NCBI GenBank assembly: GCA_013698185.1
Contig: JACCVL010000095.1
Coordinates: 1 to 38,668, forward strand
Length of the DNA stretch: 38,668 nucleotides
Direction of reading: 5' to 3'
Source of the DNA: Nocardioidaceae bacterium
GTDB taxonomy: Bacteria > Actinomycetota > Actinomycetes > Propionibacteriales > Nocardioidaceae
Part shown: one piece after another, positions 8,988 through 19,553 of the stretch
How the letters are laid out: each line of letters opens with the position of its first letter
How positions within the stretch are numbered: position 1 is the stretch's first letter
The notes under the pieces: model-generated
Databases searched by the model: none
The model's input: the letters and a program-made list of their open reading frames with translations, nothing else
Told to the model about the DNA's origin: nothing
Made by a program: the position numbers and the translations under genes

Positions 8988-10490
8988 TCACGGTCGCAGG
9001 TCGGCCGCCGGGTCGGTGGCCAGCCGCTCGGCGGCCCGCGCCACGTTGCGCTGCATGCTGCCGAAGACGATGCCGTGGAAGGGATAGACCGACCACCAGT
9101 ACAACCGGCCCAGCACGCCGCGCGGGTGGAACAACGCCCGTTGATGAAAGGTCGTGGTGCCGCCGTCGGTCGACCCGACCTCCAGCTCCAGCCAGGCCAG
9201 GCCGGGCAGGCGCATCTCGGCGCGTAACCGCAGCATCCGACCGTCGTCGGCCTCCTCCACCCGCCAGAAGTCGAGGACATCGCCGACGACGAGGTCGCGT
9301 GGGTCGCGTCGACCGCGCCGCAGGCCCGGACCCCCGCTGAGCCGGTCCAGCCAGCCGCGCACCCGCCAAGCGAGGGGGAAGGAGTACCAGCCGTTCTCGC
9401 CGCCGATGCCCTCGACCACTCGCCACAGCGCGGCCGGTGGGGCGTCGACCTCCCGGCTGCGTTCGTCCACGTAGAGGTCGCCGCCGGCCCAGTCGGGGTC
9501 GGACGGCAGCGGGTTGCTGGGGGCGCCGGCGGTGCTCGCCGACGACCACCGTGTCGGCACTTGCAAGCTCTGGATGCGGGACAGCGCCAGCTCGACCGAG
9601 CGGTCGAACCCGACCAGACCCTCGGGCGGGTCCGGGACGTAGTCGGCGATGTCGTGCTCGGAGGTCACCGAGGTGTGCCTGACGGACTCGACCAGCGGCT
9701 TTGCCAGCCCGCTCGGCACCGGCGTGACGAGGCCGACCCAATGGCTGGACAGCCGTGGTGTGAGCACCGGGACCCGCAGCATCCGTCGCTTCCGCAGCCC
9801 GACGACCGTTGCATAGCGCTGCATCATCTCCTTGTACGTCAGCACATCGGGTCCGCCGACGTCGAAGGCGCGGTTGAGCCCTGTCGGCATCGTCGCGCAG
9901 TCGACCAGGTAGCGCAGCACGTCACGGATCGCGATCGGCTGAAGCCGGCTGTCGACCCACTTCGGCGTGATCATGATCGGTAGCCGTTCGGTCAGGTGCC
10001 GCAGCATCTCGAAGCTCGCCGAGCCCGAGCCGATCACGACCGCCGCGCGCAGCACGACGGTGGGGACCGGCGACTCGAGCAGGATCTCTCCCACCCGCTG
10101 ACGCGACGCCATATGCGTGCTCAGCTCCTCGTGCTGGGGCGACAGGCCGCCGAGGTACACCAGCCGTCCGACCCCCGCATCGGCGGCAGCGGCGGCGAAC
10201 GTGCGCGCGATGTCCGCCTCGGTGTCGGCGAAACCGGTGCCGCTGCCGATCGAGTGCAGCAGGTAGTAGGCGATCTCGACGTCGCTGAGCGCCTTGCGCA
10301 CGGCGTCGGGGTCGGTGGCGTCGGCCTCGGCGACCTCGACCTCGTCGGCCCAGCTGTGACCGCGGACGCGGCCCGGGTCGCGCACCATCACGCGCACCTC
10401 GTGGCCGGCGGCCAACAGCGCCGGCACCAGGCGGCCGCCGACGTAACCCGTGGCGCCGGTGACCAGGCAGCGGCGGGTCGGTGTCGTCAT
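8988..10490 (-). CDS. NAD(P)-binding SDR-like protein fused to a DUF2867 domain
   Basis: A 500-residue two-domain protein. The N-terminal ~300 residues are an atypical extended-SDR (NmrA/complex-I 39-kDa-like) Rossmann fold with the nucleotide motif LVTGATGYVGGRL (9-21), DATDPD, AYYLLHSIG and VYLGGLSPQHEELS. The usual YxxxK catalytic pair is not obvious. The C-terminal ~170 residues are DUF2867 (VDERSREVDAPPAALWRVVEGIGGENGW onward), a START/SRPBCC-like lipid-binding fold ending in a hydrophobic YWWSVYPFHGIVFG segment. This fusion is widespread in actinobacteria and has no assigned reaction. The start is ATG 10490. The gene is followed downstream by glbO. Confidence 0.9.
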   Translation of the reverse strand: MTTPTRRCLVTGATGYVGGRLVPALLAAGHEVRVMVRDPGRVRGHSWADEVEVAEADATDPDAVRKALSDVEIAYYLLHSIGSGTGFADTEADIARTFAAAAADAGVGRLVYLGGLSPQHEELSTHMASRQRVGEILLESPVPTVVLRAAVVIGSGSASFEMLRHLTERLPIMITPKWVDSRLQPIAIRDVLRYLVDCATMPTGLNRAFDVGGPDVLTYKEMMQRYATVVGLRKRRMLRVPVLTPRLSSHWVGLVTPVPSGLAKPLVESVRHTSVTSEHDIADYVPDPPEGLVGFDRSVELALSRIQSLQVPTRWSSASTAGAPSNPLPSDPDWAGGDLYVDERSREVDAPPAALWRVVEGIGGENGWYSFPLAWRVRGWLDRLSGGPGLRRGRRDPRDLVVGDVLDFWRVEEADDGRMLRLRAEMRLPGLAWLELEVGSTDGGTTTFHQRALFHPRGVLGRLYWWSVYPFHGIVFGSMQRNVARAAERLATDPAADLRP

Positions 10491-10526
10491 GACCTCATCG
10501 TCGCCGTTCGGGGCCCGACGCGCAGG

Positions 10527-11603
10527 TCAGGTGGGCGTCGCGGGACCCCGGTGATCGCTGTCGGCCGGGCCGTCGGACGGGTGCTCGGGCGGGTCGCTGT
10601 CGGGCCGGTCGACCAGCGGTTCGCCCTGCCGCATCCAGACCACGCGCTGCGGGAAGGGGATCTCGATGCCGAGCTCGTCGAAGCGGGCCTTGATCCGCTC
10701 GCGCAGCTCGCGGGCGACGTTCCACTGCTCCAGCGGTGCGGTCTTGAGCACCACCCTCACCACGATCGAGTCCGGGTCCCAGCGCTCGACCCCCCACACC
10801 TCCGGCTGCTCGAGGATGAGCTCTCGGTAGTCCTCGTCCGCGTACAGCTCCTCGGCGGTCTCGGCGAGAATCCCACGGATCCGGGCGAGGTCCTCGCCGT
10901 AGGCCACCGGGATGTCGAGCACGGTGCGCGCCCAGTTCTGGCTCATGTTGCCGACGCGGGAGATCTCGCCGTTGCGGACGTACCAGACCGTTCCGTTGAC
11001 GTCGCGCAACCGGGTGACCCGCAGCCCGATCGCCTCGACCGAGCCGGACACCTCATCGATGTCGATGACATCACCGACGCCGTACTGGTCCTCGAAGATC
11101 ATGAAGACGCCGGACAGGAAGTCCGACACCAGGCTCTGCGCGCCGAAACCGATGGCGACGCCGAGGATGCCGGCGCTGGCCAGCAACGGGCCGATGTTGT
11201 AGCCGAGCTCGGCGACGACCATGAAGCTGACGACGGTAACCACGACGCCGGTGAAGATCGACTTGAGCAGCGAGCCCATCGTGTTGGCGCGCTGGCTCCG
11301 CCGCTCGAAGGCCACCGGGTTGGCGCCGACGAGCTTCTCGTGGGTCTTGGTGCGCTGCAGTACGCCGGGGACGCTGCCGCCGGCGGCCTTCGTGACAATT
11401 CGGTCGATGAGCCGGTGTACGAGCCACCGGATGAGCAGCGCGCCGACCAGCAGCCCGACGATGGCGGCCGGCTTGGCCACGAGCCACTGCACCGTCTCGG
11501 CGGTGGTCTCGTTGTCGGTAAGGTCGAAGACGAGCTGACACAGGTTGTCGGTCGTCTCGCAGTCGAGGTCGCCATCGGCGAAGGGCACAGAGGTCGGGGG
11601 CAC
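10527..11603 (-). CDS. MscS-family mechanosensitive ion channel
   Basis: A 358-residue small-conductance channel homologue. Transmembrane segments are at about 48-66, 115-138 and 140-172. The pore helix region LASAGILGVAIGFGAQSLVSDFLSGVFMIFEDQYGVGD (about 138-176) is the MscS signature, followed by the beta domain (VTRLRDVNGTVWYVRNGEISRVGN) and an alpha/beta C-terminal cage. An extracytoplasmic N-terminus contains two cysteines (DCETTDNLCQ), possibly a disulfide. The tail is proline/aspartate-rich and disordered. The start is GTG 11603. MscS channels open under hypo-osmotic shock. It shares the minus strand with the SDR gene and ends 36 nt before it. Confidence 0.93.
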   Translation of the reverse strand: MPPTSVPFADGDLDCETTDNLCQLVFDLTDNETTAETVQWLVAKPAAIVGLLVGALLIRWLVHRLIDRIVTKAAGGSVPGVLQRTKTHEKLVGANPVAFERRSQRANTMGSLLKSIFTGVVVTVVSFMVVAELGYNIGPLLASAGILGVAIGFGAQSLVSDFLSGVFMIFEDQYGVGDVIDIDEVSGSVEAIGLRVTRLRDVNGTVWYVRNGEISRVGNMSQNWARTVLDIPVAYGEDLARIRGILAETAEELYADEDYRELILEQPEVWGVERWDPDSIVVRVVLKTAPLEQWNVARELRERIKARFDELGIEIPFPQRVVWMRQGEPLVDRPDSDPPEHPSDGPADSDHRGPATPT

Positions 11604-11666
11604 GGCCCAGACGCTAGAGAAGGACAGTGCATCGGCTCAAACTGGCGGGCCGCATTGTGTCCAGGC

Positions 11667-13124
11667 TCATGCCCAGGGTGGTCGGTGTGCACCGGTGAAC
11701 GGGGTGGCCGGATGTGGCCATCGGCCGTCCACGACGCACGCCGCCTCGACCTGCGCGCCGAGCCGGATCAGGGGGGCGTCCTCGCCCGGGCGGCCGGCCA
11801 GCATGATGCCGACCGGCAGCCCCGCGGGTGTCCAGTGCAAGGGCAGCGACACCGCGGGCATGCCGGTGACGTTCCAGATCGCCGTGAACGGGGTGAACCG
11901 CTTCTGCGCCTCGAAGTCGGCGGCCGGGTCCTCGTCGTTGCGCAGGCCGCCGACCAGAGCCGGTGGCTGGGCCAGCGTCGGGGTGAGCACCGCGTCGTAC
12001 TCGGCAAGGCCGCGCAGGACAGTCGCCGCGGCTTGGCGCATGCCGACCAGCGCTCCGGCGAAGCCCGGACCCGACACTGCCCGGCCACGCTCACGCAGCC
12101 ATCGGGTCAGTGGACGCAGCCGGGCCTCCGCCGCCGGGGGCAGGGGCCACGACGCGGCGCCGACCGACCAGACTGTTTCGAACACCGGCACCGTCGAGGC
12201 TGGCAGCCCCAGCTCGATGTCCTCGACCTGGTGGCCCAGCTCGGTGAGCAGCATCGTGGCGCGCTCGTAGGCTGCCTGCGCCTCGGGGTGAACCGGGCCG
12301 TCTGCGATGGGCGGCGTGCTGAAGCGGGCGATCCGCAGCCGGCCCGGGGCGCGGTCGCAGTGGGCCAGGAAGCTGTCGCCGTCAACCAGCGGTGCTGCCC
12401 AGGTCGGGTCGCCTACCGCCGGGCCGGTCATCGCGTCGAGCAGGGCGGCGGCGTCGCGCACGGTCGTGGCCAGCGGACCGGCGGCCGACAGGCCGCTCAC
12501 GTCGCCGTAGACCGGCGCCGCGCTGACCCGTCCCCGGCTGGGCTTGAGGCCAACCAGACCGCACACGCTGGCGGGGATGCGGATCGACCCGCCACCGTCG
12601 GAGCCCTGCGCGAGCGGGAGCAGCCCGGCGGCCACGGCGGCTCCGGCGCCGCCGGACGACCCACCGGCCGATCGCGCCAGGTCGTAGGCGGTGCGGGCGG
12701 GTGGTGCGACCTCCGGCTCGGTGTAGCAGGGGCTGCCGAACTCCGGGGTGTTGGTCTTGCCGAGACTGATCAGCCCGGCCCGCTCGATGCGCACCACCAG
12801 CTCGTCGGACACCTCGGGCACCGTGTCGGCCGTCACCGCAGAGCCGAAGGTCGTACGCACGCCGGCGGTCTGATTGAGGTCCTTGATGCCGGTGGGCACT
12901 CCGAGCAGCAGCGGGGCGACCGCCGGTGCGTGCCGCAGTCGCTCGGTAGCCGCATCGGCGGAGCGTCGAGCCGTCGCGGCGGTGACGGTGACGAAGGCGC
13001 CCACGGCATCGGAGTGCGCCTCGATCCGGGCGAGGAAGTGGTCCACCACCTCCCGGGGTGAGGTGTCACGGCGACGGTATGCCGCCGCGAGATCCAGGGC
13101 GGTGAGCTCGTGCAACTCGGTCAT
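11667..13124 (-). CDS. Amidase signature-family hydrolase
   Basis: A 485-residue amidase (AS family) with the Ser-cisSer-Lys triad: K81 ([10 protein letters not shown]), cis-S156 in [10 protein letters not shown], and nucleophile S180 in [13 protein letters not shown]. Length is normal for the family. The pocket loops ([24 protein letters not shown]) resemble general amidases rather than the GatA subunit, and no gatB/gatC neighbours are present. The substrate cannot be assigned; possibilities are aryl or aliphatic amides or nylon-oligomer-like amides. The start is ATG 13124, divergent from the membrane protein at 13214. Confidence 0.92.
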   Translation of the reverse strand: MTELHELTALDLAAAYRRRDTSPREVVDHFLARIEAHSDAVGAFVTVTAATARRSADAATERLRHAPAVAPLLLGVPTGIKDLNQTAGVRTTFGSAVTADTVPEVSDELVVRIERAGLISLGKTNTPEFGSPCYTEPEVAPPARTAYDLARSAGGSSGGAGAAVAAGLLPLAQGSDGGGSIRIPASVCGLVGLKPSRGRVSAAPVYGDVSGLSAAGPLATTVRDAAALLDAMTGPAVGDPTWAAPLVDGDSFLAHCDRAPGRLRIARFSTPPIADGPVHPEAQAAYERATMLLTELGHQVEDIELGLPASTVPVFETVWSVGAASWPLPPAAEARLRPLTRWLRERGRAVSGPGFAGALVGMRQAAATVLRGLAEYDAVLTPTLAQPPALVGGLRNDEDPAADFEAQKRFTPFTAIWNVTGMPAVSLPLHWTPAGLPVGIMLAGRPGEDAPLIRLGAQVEAACVVDGRWPHPATPFTGAHRPPWA

Positions 13125-13200
13125 GTGGGCCAGTCTGACTGCCGGCGGGGACCCCGCGTCGCTCCGGGCGTCCCGATCGCACCGTGCCTCGCGATGGCGT

Positions 13201-13206
13201 TAAGGT
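13201..13206 (+). promoter_or_regulatory. Candidate -10 element (TAAGGT) for a leaderless transcript
   Basis: TAAGGT ends 7 nt before ATG 13214. The TANNNT hexamer at this distance is the actinobacterial leaderless pattern. No convincing -35 is present. Confidence 0.4.
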
Positions 13207-13213
13207 CTCGGGC

Positions 13214-13693
13214 ATGCCTACGAGGTCTGCCGGTGCGATTCGGGTGCTCGTGGTCGGGTGCATTGCCGTGCTCGTCGCTGTTGGCGCTGTGACCTTCGCC
13301 GGGCCTGCGGCCGCGGCTACCCCCGTTGGCTGGCCCGACACCGAGTCGGTGTCCACGCTGCGGGCGCTGCTGCTCTTCGGTGGGATCCCGGTGGCGTTGA
13401 TCGTCCTGATCGCGTTGCTGGTGTTGATCCCGACAATCCTGCGCGGCCCGCAACAGGGCTCCGGTGCGCAGCGGTGGTCCCAGCCGCAATGGTTTGGCGG
13501 CCCGGCCGTCCTCGACGCGGGCCCGTCGCAGGGCGGCACGGGAGACCGGACCGCCCTGGAGTCTGGCGCCACGACCAGCCCTGGCCCGCACGCCGGCACG
13601 ACGCCGACGGGGTCCACGGTGCTGGCTGCGCCCGACACGCGGCCAGCAGCACCACCGGCCGACAAGGGAGGTGGTGCAGGTGCCCGCTGGTGA
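13214..13693 (+). CDS. Small membrane protein with alanine-rich leader and one further transmembrane helix
   Basis: A 159-residue protein of unknown function. Residues 8-36 form a signal-peptide-like hydrophobic stretch ending AAAA, and residues 50-73 form a second strongly hydrophobic helix (LLLFGGIPVALIVLIALLVLIPTIL). The C-terminal ~85 residues are low-complexity G/P/T/S-rich and probably cytoplasmic and disordered, with a short WSQPQWFGGP motif. The stop overlaps the start of the DUF5130-like gene by 14 nt, so the pair is translationally coupled and probably works together at the membrane. ATG 13214 was chosen over a GTG at 13184 because the hydrophobic leader then starts correctly. Confidence 0.8.
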   Translation: MPTRSAGAIRVLVVGCIAVLVAVGAVTFAGPAAAATPVGWPDTESVSTLRALLLFGGIPVALIVLIALLVLIPTILRGPQQGSGAQRWSQPQWFGGPAVLDAGPSQGGTGDRTALESGATTSPGPHAGTTPTGSTVLAAPDTRPAAPPADKGGGAGARW

Positions 13694-14066
13694 GTTCACG
13701 TTCGATCAGCGCCGCGGCATCGAACGTGCCCGCCAAGATGCGGCCCGGGTGTCCGAGCTGACCTTCCACGTCTTCGTCGGTGCCACCGGGGAGGACCCGC
13801 GGGTGGCTGGGCGCCGCATGCAGGCCGCGCTGCCGGGGCCGGCCTCGGCCGTGCTGGTGCTGGTGGATCCACCGGCACGTGCGCTGGAGATCGTGACTGG
13901 TCCCGAGGCGACCCTCGTGCTCGACGACTCCGCGTGCTCGCTGGTCGCGCTGTCCATGCAGACGTCGTTTGCTGCCGGTGACCTGGCGGGCGGCATCATC
14001 CACGGTCTGCACCAGCTCGCCGACCATGCTCGGCGGCCCGAGAGCCTGCACACCGCCGAACACTGA
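13680..14066 (+). CDS. DUF5130 (TPM-like) family protein
   Basis: A 128-residue soluble protein. The opening FTFDQRRGIERARQDAARVSELTFHVFVG followed by EDPRVAGRRMQAALPGPASAVLVLVDPPARALEIVTG fits the DUF5130 family, related to TPM-domain proteins that are often linked to membrane turnover. The function is unknown. GTG 13680 is preferred because GGGAGG lies about 8 nt upstream and the protein then begins at the usual family start; GTGs at 13671 and 13674 are alternatives. It overlaps the upstream membrane-protein gene and converges on pepN, 35 nt away. Confidence 0.78.
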   Translation: MPAGEFTFDQRRGIERARQDAARVSELTFHVFVGATGEDPRVAGRRMQAALPGPASAVLVLVDPPARALEIVTGPEATLVLDDSACSLVALSMQTSFAAGDLAGGIIHGLHQLADHARRPESLHTAEH

Positions 14067-14101
14067 CCCCGCTCTGTGTGGCGCTGCCCGCCCGCCTGCG
14101 C

Positions 14102-16660
<2,559 letters not shown>

Positions 16661-16705
16661 GGGGGCAAGCCTGACACGCCATACCCCAGGCACGGCATTC
16701 GCGCC

Positions 16706-16711
16706 TATGCT
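16706..16711 (+). promoter_or_regulatory. Candidate -10 element (TATGCT) for a leaderless transcript
   Basis: TATGCT ends 6 nt before ATG 16718 and no ribosome-binding site precedes that ATG, so transcription would start at or next to the start codon. Confidence 0.5.
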
Positions 16712-16717
16712 TGAACT

Positions 16718-17332
16718 ATGAACGACACAAAGCGGGCAGTCGCGGATTTTTGGTTCGACCCGATGTGCCCGTGGGCGTGGATGTCCTCGCGCTGGATGCT
16801 GGAGGTCGAGCAGGTCCGCCCGGTCGAGACCCGCTTCCATGTGATGAGCCTGGGCTACCTGAACGCGGACAAGGACCTGCCGGAGGAGTACGGGGAGGCG
16901 ATGGCCTACGCCTGGGGCCCGGCCAGGGTGTGCATCGCCGCCGCTCAGCGTTATGGCGACCAGGTGCTTCCCGACCTCTACACCGCGCTGGGCACCCGCT
17001 TTCACCCCGGTGAAGCCCCGCACGGCCGGGCCACGGTGGAGTCGGCGCTGACGGAGGTGGGCCTCCCCGTCGAGCTCGCCGACGCGATGGAGTCCACCGA
17101 CTACGACGAGGCGCTGAAGAAGTCGCACCACGCCGGCATGGACCAGGTTGGCATGGAGGTCGGCACCCCGGTCATCTCGGTCGAGGGCACCGCGTTCTTC
17201 GGCCCAGTGGTCACCCCCTCGCCCAAGGGGGAGGCGGCCGGCCGGTTGTGGGACGGTGTCGTGCTGGTCGCGGGGACGCCGGGCTTCTACGAGCTCAAGC
17301 GGACCCGCGAGCAGGGCCCGATCTTCGACTGA
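16718..17332 (+). CDS. Rv2466c-like DsbA-fold mycothiol-linked reductase with CPWA active site
   Basis: A 204-residue thioredoxin/DsbA-fold protein matching the Rv2466c (mycothiol-dependent nitroreductase / mycoredoxin-2) family along its whole length: VADFWFDPMCPWAWMSSRW, FHVMSLGYLN, KKSHHAGMDQVG, VGTPVISVEGTAFFGPV and FYELKRTREQGP near the end. M. tuberculosis Rv2466c has a CPWC active site as recalled. Here the second cysteine is alanine (C-P-W-A, cysteine near residue 17), so it would use a monothiol mechanism, probably resolving through mycothiol. The cis-Pro loop VGTPVI is present. No Shine-Dalgarno is seen, and TATGCT just upstream suggests a leaderless message. It is followed by rpiB 32 nt downstream. 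Confidence 0.9.
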   Translation: MNDTKRAVADFWFDPMCPWAWMSSRWMLEVEQVRPVETRFHVMSLGYLNADKDLPEEYGEAMAYAWGPARVCIAAAQRYGDQVLPDLYTALGTRFHPGEAPHGRATVESALTEVGLPVELADAMESTDYDEALKKSHHAGMDQVGMEVGTPVISVEGTAFFGPVVTPSPKGEAAGRLWDGVVLVAGTPGFYELKRTREQGPIFD

Positions 17333-17364
17333 CCCCCGGCGGCCGACTCTGCGAGAATTCTTCG

Positions 17365-17835
17365 ATGCGCGTACATCTCGGCTCCGACCACGCCGGTCTC
17401 GAGCTCAAGACCGCCGTGGCTGAGCGTCTGTCAGAGGGTGGGTACGACGTCGTCGACCACGGGCCGACGACCTACGACCCCGACGACGACTACCCGACGT
17501 TCTGCCTGCGGGCCGCCGAGGCGGTCGCCGCGGAGCCCGACAGTCTCGGTGTGGTGATCGGCGGCTCCGGCAACGGCGAGCAGATCGCGGCCAACAAGGT
17601 CACCGGAGTGCGGGCGGCATTGGCCTGGACCGAGGAGACCGCCCGGCTGGCCCGAGAGCACAACGACGCCCAGGTCATCTCCATCGGTGCCCGGATGCAC
17701 AGCATCGAGGAGGCCCTGTCCTTCGTGACCGCATTCGTGGCGGACACGTTCTCCGGCGACCAGCGGCACGCCCGGCGCATCGACATGCTCACCGACTACG
17801 AGCGCTCGGGCACACTGCCCCCGCTGCCGTCCTGA
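17365..17835 (+). CDS. rpiB: Ribose-5-phosphate isomerase B
   Basis: A 156-residue RpiB/LacAB-family sugar isomerase that interconverts ribose-5-phosphate and ribulose-5-phosphate in the pentose phosphate pathway. Motifs are VHLGSDHAGLELK (residues 3-15), the phosphate-binding and catalytic loop GGSGNGEQIAANK with the glutamate of the actinobacterial type (in place of the enterobacterial cysteine), and ARRIDMLTDYE near the end. ATG 17365 gives the standard length. The order Rv2466c-like / rpiB / nei is conserved in M. tuberculosis, but here the third gene is only a remnant starting within a few bases of the rpiB stop. Confidence 0.96.
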   Translation: MRVHLGSDHAGLELKTAVAERLSEGGYDVVDHGPTTYDPDDDYPTFCLRAAEAVAAEPDSLGVVIGGSGNGEQIAANKVTGVRAALAWTEETARLAREHNDAQVISIGARMHSIEEALSFVTAFVADTFSGDQRHARRIDMLTDYERSGTLPPLPS

Positions 17836-18029
17836 TCGGGGCCGTGCTGTTCCGGCACGGACTGCGACGCCGAAGCGGGCCGTGGCACTCCGTCGATCGC
17901 CGCGCCGGGCAGCGGGGCCTGGTGTGTGCCGCGACGGTGGCGATTGCCGAGCTCGGCGGGCGCAGGTCGTACTGGTGCCCGTGCTGCCAGGCACCCGATG
18001 GGGGCACTGAGCCGGCGACCGACGGCTAG
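17836..18029 (+). pseudogene. Remnant of an Fpg/Nei-family DNA glycosylase (Rv2464c-like nei)
   Basis: Only ~64 codons remain, in one frame. The first part, VLFRHGLRRRSG, resembles the conserved (N/A)E-LLFRH(R/G)I-P-RPG segment after the helix-two-turn-helix. The second part, RRAGQRGLVC followed by ELGGRRSYWCPCCQ, is the C-terminal zinc finger of Fpg/Nei enzymes (R-x-G-x-x-C-x-x-C ... GR-x-x-x-x-C-P-x-C-Q). About 50 residues that normally separate them are missing, the N-terminal catalytic half with Pro2/Glu3 is absent, and the first zinc cysteine is glycine. It abuts rpiB, exactly where M. tuberculosis carries this glycosylase. The product cannot be active. Identification rests on motif recall, not a search. 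Confidence 0.72.
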
Positions 18030-18032
18030 AGT
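18027..18032 (+). promoter_or_regulatory. Candidate -10 element (TAGAGT) for a leaderless transcript
   Basis: TAGAGT overlaps the stop codon of the nei remnant and ends 6 nt before GTG 18039. There is no Shine-Dalgarno or clear -35. Confidence 0.4.
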
Positions 18033-18038
18033 TGAGAA

Positions 18039-19136
18039 GTGGTTGGCCTCCTCCCCGACGGGAACCGCTCTCGGCCCGCTCCTCTCAACGAGAGCCGTGG
18101 GCGTCCGAGCGCGCGTGCAACCAGCTCGCACGACGCGGGGAGCCTGTACCTGCTGGGCCTGCTGTGTCTGACCTTCGGGACGCTGGTGCTGCTCATCACC
18201 CAGGAGCGGTGGGTGCCGATCGCCGCCTTCGGTGTCCCGCTGCTGCTGGGCAGCCTGATGCTGCCGCTGCGGCCCTTCGCGGTGCTCGTCACCGTGCAGG
18301 GCGCCGCAATCGCCGCGGCGTTCGGCGTGATGGACGAGACCCCGCAGCTGAGGTCGACGGTGGTTGTGCTGGGGGTGCTCGCCCTGATCATGGTGGTCGC
18401 GGTTGCGCGCAACCGGCTCGGCCCGACGGGTGAGTCGATGCTGATCGACCTGCGTGACCGCCTCAACTCACAGTCCGAGCTGCCCGAGCTCCCGGCCGGG
18501 TGGTCGGCGGAGGCCGTGATGCGGTCGGCGGGCGGCGCGCAGTTCGCCGGGGACTTCGTCGTCGCCGCCAAGACCCAGCGTGGGGACGCCGTCGAGATCG
18601 TCGTCGTCGACGTCTCGGGCAAGGGACTGGCCGCCGGGACTCGCGCGCTGCTGCTGTCGGGTGCCTTCGGCGGCCTGCTGGGTGCGCTTCCGCCGGAGCA
18701 GTTCCTCCCGGCTGCCAACGACTACCTGCTGCGGCAGGAGTGGAGCGAGGGCTTCGCCACGGCGGCACATCTGTCGCTGAGCCTGCTCACCGGCCGTTTC
18801 GAGCTGCGTACGGCAGGGCATCCGCCGGGCGTGCAGCTGCACGCCGGCTCCGGACGCTGGGAGGTGCACACCTCGTCGGGGCCGGCGTTGGGTCTGCTCG
18901 ACGAGGCGGACTTCGTCCCCACCGCCGGGCAGCTCCAGCACGGCGACGCGCTGATGCTGTTCACCGACGGGTTGGTCGAGACCGCCGAGCGCGACTTCAC
19001 ACTCGGCATCGACAAACTGGTCGGTGAGGCCGAGCGGATGGGTCGCGACGGGTTCAGCGACGGTGCGCAGCGGCTGCTGGACCGCTTGGACGTGTCAACC
19101 GATGACCGTGCGCTGGTGTTCGTCCACCGCCGGTGA
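18039..19136 (+). CDS. Membrane-anchored PP2C/SpoIIE-family serine/threonine phosphatase
   Basis: A 365-residue protein. Three or four hydrophobic helices lie at about 35-130 (LYLLGLLCLTFGTLVLLI, IAAFGVPLLLGSLMLPL, VLVTVQGAAIAAAF, TVVVLGVLALIMVVAVA), followed by a SpoIIE-type phosphatase domain from about 160. Metal-site motifs are VVDVSGKGLAAG, LMLFTDGLVE and the C-terminal TDDRALVFV. The first motif is unusual: QFAGDFVV replaces the common GGDxYD, so its second aspartate is absent. Such phosphatases act on anti-sigma-antagonist proteins in partner-switching pathways, but no anti-sigma kinase or STAS protein is adjacent. There is no extra sensor domain beyond the membrane part. GTG 18039 follows a TANNNT hexamer. 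Confidence 0.9.
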   Translation: MVGLLPDGNRSRPAPLNESRGRPSARATSSHDAGSLYLLGLLCLTFGTLVLLITQERWVPIAAFGVPLLLGSLMLPLRPFAVLVTVQGAAIAAAFGVMDETPQLRSTVVVLGVLALIMVVAVARNRLGPTGESMLIDLRDRLNSQSELPELPAGWSAEAVMRSAGGAQFAGDFVVAAKTQRGDAVEIVVVDVSGKGLAAGTRALLLSGAFGGLLGALPPEQFLPAANDYLLRQEWSEGFATAAHLSLSLLTGRFELRTAGHPPGVQLHAGSGRWEVHTSSGPALGLLDEADFVPTAGQLQHGDALMLFTDGLVETAERDFTLGIDKLVGEAERMGRDGFSDGAQRLLDRLDVSTDDRALVFVHRR

Positions 19137-19307
19137 GGTGGTCGCCCCTGTTGCCAGGACGTGCTCCAACGACTCGCGCCGGCGCCGGGCATGGGTGAGG
19201 GCGACGGCAGCACTGCCCGCGTTGCGACGGGAGCGGTCGGCACCGAGAGCGTCCTGGGGCCGGAGCCGGGCCGGCCAGCGGTACCGGGAACGGGTCGTGA
19301 CCACCAT
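19095..19307 (-). CDS. Small basic hypothetical protein
   Basis: A 70-residue arginine-rich frame with strong G/C preference at third positions. It contains a helical-looking core (RPQDALGADRSRRNAGSAAVALTHARRRRE). It overlaps the convergent phosphatase gene by 42 nt. GAGGA (read on the minus strand) lies about 14 nt before ATG 19307 and about 5 nt before an alternative GTG at 19316. No family is recognised. Codon bias is the main support, so it could be a spurious frame. Confidence 0.45.
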   Translation of the reverse strand: MVVTTRSRYRWPARLRPQDALGADRSRRNAGSAAVALTHARRRRESLEHVLATGATTSPAVDEHQRTVIG

Positions 19308-19434
19308 GCCCAGCACGCTAATCCTCGGACCCGCTCGCTCAGTCACGTCCAGGTGTCACCCAGGTAAAACTCGGCGAGCAGGAGTTGCCACGAATTGCGC
19401 ACCCTCGGCGCCAGGAATACTGAGGACGGAAATA

Positions 19435-19462
19435 TTGTCTGTAGTAGTCTTTGCTTTACTCT
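19435..19462 (+). promoter_or_regulatory. Candidate promoter in an AT-rich leader before the diguanylate cyclase
   Basis: The gap 19308-19553 holds no other recognisable gene but has a conspicuously AT-rich patch at about 19415-19475. Within it TTGTCT (19435-19440) and TACTCT (19457-19462) are spaced 16 nt. The start of the cyclase is ~90 nt downstream, so a sizeable 5' leader is implied. Confidence 0.4.
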
Positions 19463-19553
19463 GGGTAATTAATCGCCCCGTGACGCATCCGGCGACTTGG
19501 GTGTTGGCCCAGTCGTCCTTTCGACCCACAGGGCCGGGGCTGGGGGGGTCGGT

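Noticed and set aside
9996-13061. A 1021-codon plus-strand open frame
   Set aside because: It lies wholly antisense to the SDR-DUF2867, MscS and amidase genes, which have clear motifs. Its protein is low-complexity, rich in R, G, H, D and Q, typical of high-GC antisense frames.
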